A DNA stretch of 64,000 nucleotides from Caulifigura coniformis (GTDB lineage: Bacteria; Planctomycetota; Planctomycetia; Planctomycetales; Planctomycetaceae), in assembly GCF_007745175.1 (NCBI RefSeq), contig NZ_CP036271.1, forward strand, positions 4,724,314 through 4,788,313, written 5' to 3'. Below, piece after piece: positions 25,960 through 35,400 of this stretch (its first letter is position 1; every line of letters begins with the position of its first letter). A program made the translations under genes and the position numbers. Under the pieces are notes generated by a model, which did not search any database, was not told where the DNA came from, and saw only the letters and a program-made list of their open reading frames with translations.

Positions 25960-26229
25960 ATGTCTGAACGTGATCTGAACCGGGCGGTCGCCCTGCGCAC
26001 TGGTGAATCGGTCGAGTCGATCCAACGACTGGGATTCCAGGTGCTGGGCGACGAACATGTGGACGAGGACCTGGGCCCGCTGGTCTTCGACTGGGAAAGA
26101 CGGCAAGCAGCCTATCTGCGGCAACTGCTCTCGGACGATGACTGGCCCGGCAAAACATGGCCGCTTCCCAGCCACGACGAAGACTTCGACGACGAACTCG
26201 ACCAGGAGTACGCCGTTGCCGCGGCGTAA
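25960..26229 (+). CDS. Small acidic protein
   Basis: An 89-residue protein starting [20 protein letters not shown], with GAAAGG about ten bases upstream. The first 30 residues look like a small helix-turn ([20 protein letters not shown]); the rest is strongly acidic ([40 protein letters not shown]). Small proteins with this start recur in planctomycete genomes, but no function is known to me. It is the first gene after the internal terminator and directly precedes the ubiquitin-like gene, so it may be a partner or inhibitor, which is inference. Confidence 0.72.
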   Translation: MSERDLNRAVALRTGESVESIQRLGFQVLGDEHVDEDLGPLVFDWERRQAAYLRQLLSDDDWPGKTWPLPSHDEDFDDELDQEYAVAAA

Positions 26230-26363
26230 CCGCAAACGGCATCCTGGCCGTTATCTGCTGCGGGGCATTCAGCTCCGCGGAACCCGGGAACGGCGCTCCA
26301 GACGTCGCCACTGATCAAGTTCTCCCGGTCCATCATTCCAACCCCAGAAGGTCAATCACTCCC

Positions 26364-26588
26364 ATGCGGATCCTGTTTATCAATAACGACGGCGGCGGCT
26401 TCGCCGACCATATCGATGTTCCTGGCGGCCAGTCCGTTCAAGAGCTCTTTCAGGCGCGTCTGAAGCACGCCAATCCGCGGAACTACCTGATCCGGGTGAA
26501 TCGCCAGCCGGTCAGTCCCGATCAAATCCTGCAGGAAGGCGACCGGGTCTCTTTCACGCCGACCAAGATCGAAGGAGCGTCGGCGTAG
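26364..26588 (+). CDS. ThiS/MoaD-type ubiquitin-like (beta-grasp) protein
   Basis: A 74-residue protein: [20 protein letters not shown], then [54 protein letters not shown]. Strand 1, a glycine loop, strand 2, the T/S-V-x-E-L-F helix, an I-R-V-N strand, the L-x-E-G-D turn and a last strand match the beta-grasp fold of ThiS, MoaD and ubiquitin-like modifiers. The C-terminus is not GG: Gly71 is followed by Ala-Ser-Ala, so a peptidase could expose a single terminal Gly. The E1-, E2- and JAB-like genes follow at once, supporting a protein-modifier role over cofactor sulfur transfer. Confidence 0.85.
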   Translation: MRILFINNDGGGFADHIDVPGGQSVQELFQARLKHANPRNYLIRVNRQPVSPDQILQEGDRVSFTPTKIEGASA

Positions 26589-26614
26589 GGGTCGCGAGCT
26601 GAACTCGGTCCTTG

Positions 26615-26648
26615 GCAAAGCGGCTCCCGTCCCCGGGAGCCGCTTTGC
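26615..26648 (+). terminator. Perfect 15-bp hairpin between the ubiquitin-like and E2-like genes
   Basis: Stem 26615-26629 pairs perfectly with 26634-26648 around a TCCC loop. The following bases (GTTTCC) make only a weak T-run, so it may attenuate transcription or stabilise the upstream mRNA and so raise the level of the small modifier over the enzymes. Confidence 0.7.
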
Positions 26649-26684
26649 GTTTCCAGTTCCCCCTCTTGAGGAGATGCAGTTCCC

Positions 26685-27722
26685 GTGATTACGCCCCGTC
26701 GACGCCAGCAGCTCCGGCTCGCAGTCGCCCTTGAGGGACAGATGTCCGCCTCAGCCTCCTGCACGGTCTGGCCGCCTGACCTCGATTGGCTCCGCCACGT
26801 TCAGGCAGTCCGACGGATGAACGAGATCGAACGGAGGGAATGGCACGCAGCACTGCCCCGGGCACAGGAAGAACTCGGACGCACCTGTGAATCTCTTATC
26901 CTGCAACTGAAGTCGATTGCCGACATGGCCAGGAAAAGGAAGACTCCGCAGCCCAGAGCGTCGCTGAAGGACATTCTGGGAGACCTGGACGCGCTGGTCG
27001 ACGAGTTCCCAGAAGTCCGTTGGGACCTCAGGGCGAAGAGCCTTTCGGTCGTCACTGAGCCCATTGAACTCAACGACATCGCCCTGGGCCGATTCGAGAT
27101 CGTGCTGGAGTACCGGAATCTGGGCCGTACAAGGCCCTACAGGGTCATCGCCCTGGATCCCCATCCGGCCGCAGGCGAATCGGGAACGCCCCATCCGCAT
27201 GTCCGTCATGACGACTTGTGTGAGGGAGACGGACGAGCTCCGATCCAGCTGGCGCTGCGCCAGGGACGGTTTTACGACCTGTTCGTTCTCATTCACCAGA
27301 TTCTCAAGACCTACAACGCGGACAGCGCGTATGTCCCCTTGAGCCGCTGGGAAGGGACCGCTTGTCCCGACTGCGGCTCGGTCGTCAGCGACGACGACAC
27401 GCAGGCCTGCGAGGACTGCCGGTCCGACGCCTGCAGTGAATGCTCGACAACCTGCGCCAACTGCCACCGCAGCCTGTGCTCCGGTTGCCAGGATGCGTGC
27501 CGGACGTGTGGTGACATTCTCTGCCGAGGCTGCCTCTCAAGCTGCCCCGACTGTTCCGACGACTATTGCGCCTCGTGCCTGGAAGCAGGCCGCTGCGGGG
27601 CCTGCCAGGAGATCGAAGCCCATGAAGAAAACGAAGCGGAGGACGAAATCCAGGCCGAACCTGAGATTCAGCCCGTATGCCTGGGCCAAGCTCCTGTTCC
27701 TCAGGGATCGGGGCCCTACTGA
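26685..27722 (+). CDS. E2-like (UBC-fold) protein fused to a ten-CxxC zinc-binding region
   Basis: A 345-residue protein with a GTG start and GAGGAG upstream. Residues about 35-225 fit an E2/UBC fold: [20 protein letters not shown] strand region, [14 protein letters not shown] with His170, His172 and candidate catalytic Cys179, and the [20 protein letters not shown] helix leading to LSRWEG. Residues 227-307 contain twenty cysteines as ten CxxC pairs, spaced like stacked treble-clef/RING-like zinc sites, followed by an acidic tail. An E2 with a built-in RING-like region suggests an E2/E3-like conjugating enzyme. The 3' 101 bases overlap the JAB gene in another frame. Confidence 0.8.
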   Translation: MITPRRRQQLRLAVALEGQMSASASCTVWPPDLDWLRHVQAVRRMNEIERREWHAALPRAQEELGRTCESLILQLKSIADMARKRKTPQPRASLKDILGDLDALVDEFPEVRWDLRAKSLSVVTEPIELNDIALGRFEIVLEYRNLGRTRPYRVIALDPHPAAGESGTPHPHVRHDDLCEGDGRAPIQLALRQGRFYDLFVLIHQILKTYNADSAYVPLSRWEGTACPDCGSVVSDDDTQACEDCRSDACSECSTTCANCHRSLCSGCQDACRTCGDILCRGCLSSCPDCSDDYCASCLEAGRCGACQEIEAHEENEAEDEIQAEPEIQPVCLGQAPVPQGSGPY

Positions 27723-28272
27723 GATTGGAGGGTTCGGGATCTCCACAGAGCGCGATCCGTTGCTCATTGAGGACATTGCGATCGTCAAGCAGCAGTGTAC
27801 GGCGATCCATGTCCAATTCGACGATGACGCCGTGGCCGACTTTTTTGATCAGCAGATTGACCTGGGACGGAGGCCCGAGACGTTTGCGAGGGTCTGGATT
27901 CATACGCATCCCGGGGACTCGGCTCAGCCGAGCCTGACGGATGAAAAGACCTTCCGGCGTGTGTTCGGCAAGTGCGACTGGGCCGTGATGGCCATTCTGG
28001 CACGGGGCGGGGAGACGACAGCCCGGCTGCGCTTCAACACAGGTCCAGGTGGCGCGCTCCCGATTCCAGCGAAGGTCGCTTTCGAATCTCCGTTCCCGGC
28101 CAGCAACCAACTCCTGTGGTCTCAAGACTATCAGTCGAAAATCCAAACTCGTGATCCCTATCACGGTATCTGCCTCCCGGGCGAATCCGAGGACTGTGTT
28201 CACCGAATGAATGAAGGATCGATCTTTCGCGATGCCAACGAGGCGGACCTCTGGGAAGCAGCGTTTTGGTGA
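27622..28272 (+). CDS. JAB/JAMM (MPN+) metallopeptidase, putative deubiquitinase-like
   Basis: A 216-residue protein; the ATG at 27622 has AGGAG ten bases upstream. The JAMM motif is complete: Glu34 in EIGGFGIS, His94 and His96 in HTHP, Ser104 and Asp107 in S-L-T-D. Such zinc peptidases cleave after the C-terminal Gly of ubiquitin-like proteins, either maturing the modifier (here removing the Ala-Ser-Ala tail) or removing it from targets. The domain begins ([12 protein letters not shown]) inside the E2-like ORF, so a 100-base overlap in different frames is required rather than an annotation choice. It precedes the E1-like gene by 30 bp. Confidence 0.9.
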   Translation: MKKTKRRTKSRPNLRFSPYAWAKLLFLRDRGPTEIGGFGISTERDPLLIEDIAIVKQQCTAIHVQFDDDAVADFFDQQIDLGRRPETFARVWIHTHPGDSAQPSLTDEKTFRRVFGKCDWAVMAILARGGETTARLRFNTGPGGALPIPAKVAFESPFPASNQLLWSQDYQSKIQTRDPYHGICLPGESEDCVHRMNEGSIFRDANEADLWEAAFW

Positions 28273-28302
28273 GCGGCAACTTCAACAACGAAAGGGCGAC
28301 AC

Positions 28303-28953
28303 ATGAACGACCGCTTCGTGCGGCAGGCTGACCTGGTCCCGGCCGAAAAATTGTCCAGGGAATGCGTGGCCGTCATTGGCGTCGGCGCCATTGGCCGCCA
28401 GGTCAGCCTCCAGCTGGCGTCCATCGGCGTGCGAAAACTCACGCTGATCGACTTTGATCAAGTCGATGAAACCAATATCACAACCCAAGGGTACCGGCAT
28501 CGTGAAGTGAACAGTCCGAAGGTCGTCGCGGCCCGTCAGGCCGTGCTGGAAATCGATCCCACGATCGAAGTCACGACCATCGAAGACCGTTTCCGAGGCA
28601 AGTATCCTGTGGGGAGCGCGATTTTCTGCTGTGTGGATACGATCGCGGCCCGAGATGCAATCTGGCGTCAGCTGGGGCACAAAGTGACGTTCTGGTGCGA
28701 CGCCCGGATGCTGGGTGAAGCCATTCGCATCCTGACCGTCGCCGATTTTCACGGTCGCGAGCAGTATCCGTCCACGCTGTTTGCGCAGGTCGACGCCCAG
28801 AGTGGCAGGTGTACAGCGCGCAGTACGATTTACGCGGCCGCGATTTCTGCAGGGCTGATGGTGCACCAGTTCAGCCGTTGGCTTCGGGGCATTTCGACCG
28901 ACAACGACACCTGCCTGAACCTGCTGACTGGCGATTTCGTGGTCCTTGATTGA
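28303..28953 (+). CDS. ThiF/E1-like adenylating enzyme
   Basis: A 216-residue protein with AAAGGG upstream of its ATG. It has the nucleotide-binding [19 protein letters not shown], the acidic [23 protein letters not shown] and, near the end, [19 protein letters not shown] with Cys170 as candidate thioester or active-site cysteine. The usual N-x-x-R-Q finger reads NITTQ. Short ThiF-type E1 enzymes adenylate the C-terminal Gly of a ubiquitin-like protein. With the upstream modifier, E2-like and JAB genes this completes a conjugation cassette. No extra C-terminal domain is present. A strong terminator follows 76 bp later. Confidence 0.9.
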   Translation: MNDRFVRQADLVPAEKLSRECVAVIGVGAIGRQVSLQLASIGVRKLTLIDFDQVDETNITTQGYRHREVNSPKVVAARQAVLEIDPTIEVTTIEDRFRGKYPVGSAIFCCVDTIAARDAIWRQLGHKVTFWCDARMLGEAIRILTVADFHGREQYPSTLFAQVDAQSGRCTARSTIYAAAISAGLMVHQFSRWLRGISTDNDTCLNLLTGDFVVLD

Positions 28954-29028
28954 GATGTCGAGCCTCTGGCTTCGCTGACGACCGGCCAGCAGATGACCGG
29001 TTCTCACGCACTCCGCTCATCAAGCCCC

Positions 29029-29060
29029 ACTGGGCTGCATACCGCAGCCCAGTTTTTTTT
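29029..29060 (+). terminator. Rho-independent terminator ending the ubiquitin-like operon
   Basis: A 10-bp stem (29029-29038 with 29044-29053), a 5-base loop and a run of eight T. It clearly separates the operon from the giant gene downstream. Confidence 0.92.
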
Positions 29061-29419
29061 AGCAATCAGCTGTCGCAAGCGATCGCCCACAAAACCGTTC
29101 GGCCGTCATTGCCCTCTTCGGCGGGTTCCTTGCGTTCACGGCACCGGAAAATGGGATCAACTTCGTGGACAACTGGGTTGACCACGGAGTCTGGCGTGCT
29201 TTCTAATCGACTCGGTAGACCGCCAAGGTGGGCATCTCGTAGGTCTACGCCCAGATCGACTGGAACTTGTGGCCATTTGCCAGTCGATCGCTTGAGTGCG
29301 GGTCTGATTCTGTCGTTGTGCTTGAGGCAGCGCTGTGCGAGCAGCGTCCTGTGGGGTCGTTCTTCTGGGTCTGGGTCGTACTTCTGGGTCGTTTTTCTTT
29401 GTGACGGTCGGAGCGCGCG
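29061..29419. other. Leader region of the giant gene
   Basis: About 360 bp without a supported gene. It contains two near-identical copies of a 19-bp sequence starting GGGTCGT and ending CTTCTGGGTC around 29351-29390, just before the start codon of the giant gene, which might be a regulatory element. The open frame on the other strand is a shadow. Confidence 0.5.
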
Positions 29420-32400
29420 ATGGTTTCCTTTCGGATGGCGAGCTGGATTCAGCGAACACTTGGACTTCGCCCGCGCTTCAAACGCATCCGCCGCAGGAAA
29501 ATTGCGGGGCTGAGCCGCGGCGCAATGGCCGGGCAGGTCGTACATCTCGAACCACGCGTCCTGCCCGCGGGCACGCCAACGCAGATCACGGACGCCAACT
29601 CGAACACCCAGTTCCAGAATGCCTCGTCCAATCCGACCGAGTTCACAGACGTCGGCTCGCTGACGTTCTTCACCTACAACACCACCGTCACAGACAAGCC
29701 CGTTCTCGGCTTCACCAACGGCGCCGTCAGCGGGACGACGTTCGTTGACGTCCGGTTCTCGCCCGGAACCAGGCTGACGAACCTGACGGAATACAACGGG
29801 GCGCTCTATTTCTTCGCCAACGGTGTGGAGACCATCGGCGGCCAGCTGCAGAGCCGCGGGATGGAACTCTGGAAGCACGATCCCGTCGCTGGGACCACCA
29901 CGCTCGTCAAAGACATCGTCGGCAGCGTTCCGAACCCGCACACGACGACCGGAATCCAGCAGAACGAAGGAAGTAACGGCGCCGAGCTGATTGTGGTGTC
30001 GGGCAAACTCTATTTTACGGCCAGCGACGACATCACGGGTCAGGGCGGGAACCGCGAGTTGTGGGTGTCGGATGGCACTGAAACCGGCACGAACAAAGTC
30101 CATGAAATCTACGCTGATGGAGAGTCCTCGAATCCGACTCAGCTGACCAACGTCAACGACGTTCTCTACTTCGTCGCGACCGGCGGCCCCGCCACGGGCC
30201 GTGAACTCTGGAAGTTCAACCCGGCAACAGACGCGATCCCCGTTCTGGTCAAGGATATCCGCCTCGGCCTGCCGGACTCGGGAATCGACAACCTGACGCC
30301 GGTCGGAAACGTCGTCTACTTCAGCGCCAACGATGGCGTACACGGCAACGAGCTGTGGAAGTCGGATGGAACCGAAGCCGGCACCGTCTTGGTGCAGGAC
30401 GTCTGGTCCGGTGTTCAGAGCTCGAACCCGCAATCGTTCGTCAACCTGAACGGCGTGCTGTTCTTCTCTGCGGACGACGGAAACGTCGGCCGGGAACTGT
30501 GGAAGAGCGACCCCAACGAAGCGCAGCCCACCGTCATTGTCCGCGACATCGCCCAGGTTGGCCCGAACGGCACCACCGACTTCAAGCAGAACTCGATCCC
30601 GCACAACCTCACTGCCTTCAATGGCAAGGTCTATTTCGCCGCGAACGACGGTCTGACCGGCGACGAACTGTGGGTCACCGACGGCACGTTCCTGGGAACG
30701 CACCGCATCGTCGACCTCAATACCGAACTTACGTCCTCAGGCGATTCGACCAAGAGCGCCTATCCCGGCAGCCTCACCGTGATGAACGGGGCACTGTATT
30801 TCATCGCCACCAACACCTTCAGTCAGTTCGGAGAAACGAACTTCGAACTGTACCGGATGCAGGCCAACGAAGCCGTCAACCTGGTCCGCCAGATCAATAC
30901 GCTCCCCTCGTTCTGGCAAACCGGCCCCGCGACACCCACGACGCCCGAGTTCCCGAACGGCCAGCAGTTCTTCAAATCGAACGGCGACGCCTTCCTGGCG
31001 ACGTCCCCCACCTTCTCTCCGATCGGACCTCGGACCAACTTCTCCAACAACCAGCTGTTTGTCTCGAATAACCGGCTGTACTTCGCCGCCGACAATGGCA
31101 TCAACGGCGCGACCGGAATCCAGAATTCACAGTTCAACACATTCGGCGCCTACACGCCGAACTTCGAGATCTGGTCGAGCGACGGCTCGGCGGCGAGCAC
31201 GATCCAGCTGGCCGACCTGACGGTCCCGCAGACCCTGTCGTCGAGTCCTCTCAATCTGACCACAGTCCAGCAGACCGCAAGCACGGCCCGCGTCTACTTC
31301 ACCTATCTCGATCCCAACACGGGCCGGTTCAATCTCGCGTATACGCAGACGGCAAGCTCCGGCTCCGCAGGAGCCGAGCCCGGCCGGCAGGGGACCACCT
31401 ACGACGTCGGCGTCAGCTTCGCGAGCAACATCACCAATCCCGTCGCCATGGGCGGCAAGCTCTATTTCTTTGCGAGCGATTCGCAGCGCGGGAACGAGCT
31501 GTGGGTCTCGGACGGAACAGTGTCCGGAACCACGGTGGTTCAAGACGTCTTCGCCGGCACGACAGGCAGCAGCGGCGCTCAACTTGTCGCGACCACGAAC
31601 CGCCTGTTCTGGGTGGCGCAGAGCAGCGCTGGCAACCTGGAACTGTGGAGCAGCGACGGCACGGTCGGCAACGCGACCGCCCTCACGAACATCGGCGGCA
31701 CACCGAACATCCAGGACCTGACGGTCGTCGGAACTCGGGTGTACTTCGCCGCCACCGATCCCACGCCTGCGACCGGAACTTTGCCCGCGATCCAGCGGCG
31801 GTTGTGGTTCAGCGACGGTACCGCCGCGAATACGCGGATCGTCGTTTCCACCGCGGCCCAAGCCGTCCCCGCCAACCCGACCGGTCCCTTCGGGCCGTTG
31901 AATCCCACCAATCTCGTGAGCCTCAACGGACAGCTGTTCTTCAGCGCCGGCAACACGATCTACCGCACCAACGGCACCGATGCCGGAACCATTCCACTCC
32001 CGTCCCTGCCCGGCAGCCTGACCGGCATCTCCAACCTGACGGCCGTTGAAGACAGCGACCGCCTCTATTTTACCGCCGACGATGGAACGAACGGTGTCGA
32101 GCTGTGGACCAGCAACTTCGACGGCAACGCGGTCCAGCTCGTTTCCAACATCCACCTGACCGCCAGCTCGAACCCGCAGAACCTGACCGCCGTCGGGACC
32201 TCCCTCTACTTCACGGCCGACAACGGGACCATCGGGCGCGAGCTCTACCGGGCAAGCGGCACATCGGCCGCGCTGGTCGCCGACATCAACCCCGGTGCGG
32301 CCTCTTCGTCGATCTCCAACCTGATCGCCGGTGGAACCACCACCCTGTTCTTCAGCGCCAATGACGGTGTGAACGGCGCCGAACTGTGGTCGGCCTCGGG

Positions 32401-35400
32401 GCTCTCGGCAACGCTCCTGTCCAACATCAATCCGAGCGTCGGCGGCAGCTCCAGCCCCGCTTCGTTTGCGTTCGCGAGCAACCAGGTCTACTTCGCGGCC
32501 AACGACGGCGTGAATGGCCGTGAACTCTGGCGCAACGGCGGACCGAACGGGGCGACCCTCGTCCGCGACATCGGCCTATTGACCACCGGCAACGCAGATA
32601 TCCGCAATTTCGTCGTCCTCGGTGGCAACGTCTACTACCTCGCGACGACGGGCCCGAACGTCAGTGCCCTGTTCCGCACCAGCAGTTCCAGCGGCGCGAC
32701 GGAGGTTGTCACCTTCTCGGACGGCCGGACGCTCGTCGACCAGAATATTGCGAACACGCTCGTCAATTCCTGGGCGGCCAATGGACGCTATCTGGCACAT
32801 GACCTGGTCGTCATGGGAGGCAATCTCTACCTCGCAGGCGCGACAGGGGCCTCGGACGCCAATGGCCTGTTTGGGACCGAGCTGTATCGAATCGTCAACC
32901 CGACCAGCACGAACCCTCTCCCGTCGGCGACCCTCCTTGGCGACATCCGCCTGGCATCGACCGGAAACCCCAACGCAGTCCCGACCTTCCTCACCGTCCT
33001 CGGCAACCAGATCCTGTTCGCCGCCAACGACGGTGTGAACGGCACCGAACTGTGGACGTCCAGCGGCGGCGCGCCGACGCTCCTCCTCAACATCGACGGC
33101 GGAGCGGGTGATTCGAACCCCAGGTACCTCCAGACGATCGGTAATCGCGTCTACTTCACCGCCGGCCCGGCCAATGCCCGGACGGCCTACGTCACCGACG
33201 GCACCGCCGCAGGGACAATTCAGCTCAGCACCGCCATCGTCGACGAACGCAACGGCGATGGGGAAATCTTCAGGCTGTCCGGAAATCGCGTCTTCTTCTC
33301 CGCCAACGGCGGACAGGGATTCGAGCTCTGGTCGACGAACGGCACGGCGGCTGGAACGTCGCAGGTCCGTGATATCCGCGCCGGCGCTGCCGGCTCCGAC
33401 ATCACCGGCATGATCAGTTACAACGGCATCCTCTACTTCGGAGCCAACGACGGCATCAAGGGCTCGGAACTGTGGCGCAGCGACGGAACGGCCGCCGGCA
33501 CCTTCCTCGTCAAGGACATTGAAGAGGGGCCGGGCAGTTCGAATCCCAGCGGATTCGCGATCGCCAACAACAGCACGCTCAATAACGATGCCATGGCCAA
33601 CGGCACGCCGACTCTGCTGTTCGCCGCGACGACCGATGACCACGGCCGCGAGCTCTATCAGACGCGCGGCCTCGAACAAGACACTGTCATCGTCAAGGAC
33701 ATCGCCCCCGGCCGCCGGTCATCCAACCCGACGAACCTGACGAGCATCGACGGCACGATCTACTTCGCGGCCGATGACGGAGTCAGCGGCAATACGCTCT
33801 GGCGGTCCGTCGGCGTCGACGAGGTCACGCAGAACAGTCTTACGGTCCGCGTGAAAACCGACGGCAACCTGGCAGCCGCGCCGAATGTCCTCGGAACGGA
33901 CGACACCAGCGGACTTCGCAACCCGGATCAGTTCACCCTGCTGACTCTCAGCAGCAACACGCTGACCCGGTTGTTCTTCTCGGCCAGTTCGGACGCCGGC
34001 CGGAACGAAGCGTACGAACTCGACATCAACCACACGCCGATGGCGTTGACGCTGTCCCCAGGGCAGCTGGCGGAGAACCTGCCGATCGGCGCCGTGGCGG
34101 GCACGCTGGAAACGTTCGATCCCGACGCCGGCGATACGTTCCAGTACACCTTCGTTCAGGGGACGGGCGATACCGACAACGCTCTCTTCGAGATCGTCGG
34201 CAACTCGCTGCAGGCCCGGGGACCACTCGATTTCGAAGACAAGAATTCCTACACGGTCCGCGTCCGTACGACCGACCAGCGTGGCCAGTTCCTCGAACGC
34301 GCACTGACGATCAGTGTCGCCGACGTCAATGACAAGCCGGACGGGCTGTCTGTCGAAAACCCCGTCACGACCCTGCCGGAGCTGACAACGACACCTCCGC
34401 TGACGACCGTTGAACGCCTTCTCGGCACGATGAAAGCCGACGATGACGCGTTCCAGACAACGAACAAGTATGTCCTTTCCGGCGCAGACGCGGCTCACTT
34501 CGAGGTGAGGCAGGACCTTCTGACGGGCGTGTGGAGTCTCTACCTGAGAGCCGGCGTCGAACTCAACTACGAAACCAATCCGGACGGCTTCACCTTCAAC
34601 ATCAGTATTTACGACGAGACGCTTGGTGCGACGGCCGCCTCGCCCGACGCCACGATCCCGTTCACTCTTGCCCTGACAGACGTGAATGAGAATCCGGTCG
34701 GCCCGATCAGCGATGACGACCCGGCGGCCGAGATTTTCAACGAGACCGTAGCGCCCAACACGCCGGTCGGCATCACGGCCAAGGCCATCGATCCGGACGG
34801 CACGTCGACCATCACCTACTCGCTGGACGTGAATCCGGACGGACTGTTCCAGATCGATCCGGTGACGGGTGTGGTCAGCACGGCGCTGGCCCTCAATCGC
34901 GAAAGCCCGAACCGTCCGACGCACACGCTCAGGGTCCGCGCTACGAGTTCCGATGGATCGTTCTCCGTCCGCGACTTCGTGATCACGGTGAACGACGTCG
35001 ATGAGGCCGACGCCACCCCGATCGTCGACAACGACGCGGCCGTCGATGCCGTCACTGAGAACCTGCCCGCCGGAACGACCGTCGGCGTCACGGCCTTCTC
35101 AGTCGACGCCGATGCAACCACCAGCGCCATCACCTACTCCCTCGATAATAGCGCCGGCGGACTGTTCGCCATCAACCCGACCACGGGCGTCGTGACGACC
35201 ACCGCCGTGCTCGATCGCGAAAGTGTGCCGGGCGGTTCCTATGGCATCGTCGTCAGGGCCACCAGCCAGGATGGCTCCGCGCAGACGAAGGCCTTCACGA
35301 TTGCTGTCAACGATGTGGATGAGTTCGACGTCACGCCCATCGTGGACACCAATCCGGCTGCGGATGCCGTCGATGAGAACTCGCCCATCGGCACGAGCGT

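Noticed and set aside
26364-26588. The beta-grasp gene as part of molybdopterin or thiamine synthesis
   Set aside because: No moaE, thiG or other cofactor genes nearby, whereas E2-like and JAB genes follow directly.
29066-30703. A 545-codon minus-strand frame crossing the start of the giant gene
   Set aside because: It runs through a terminator and the opposite-strand gene, and its translation shows no domain.
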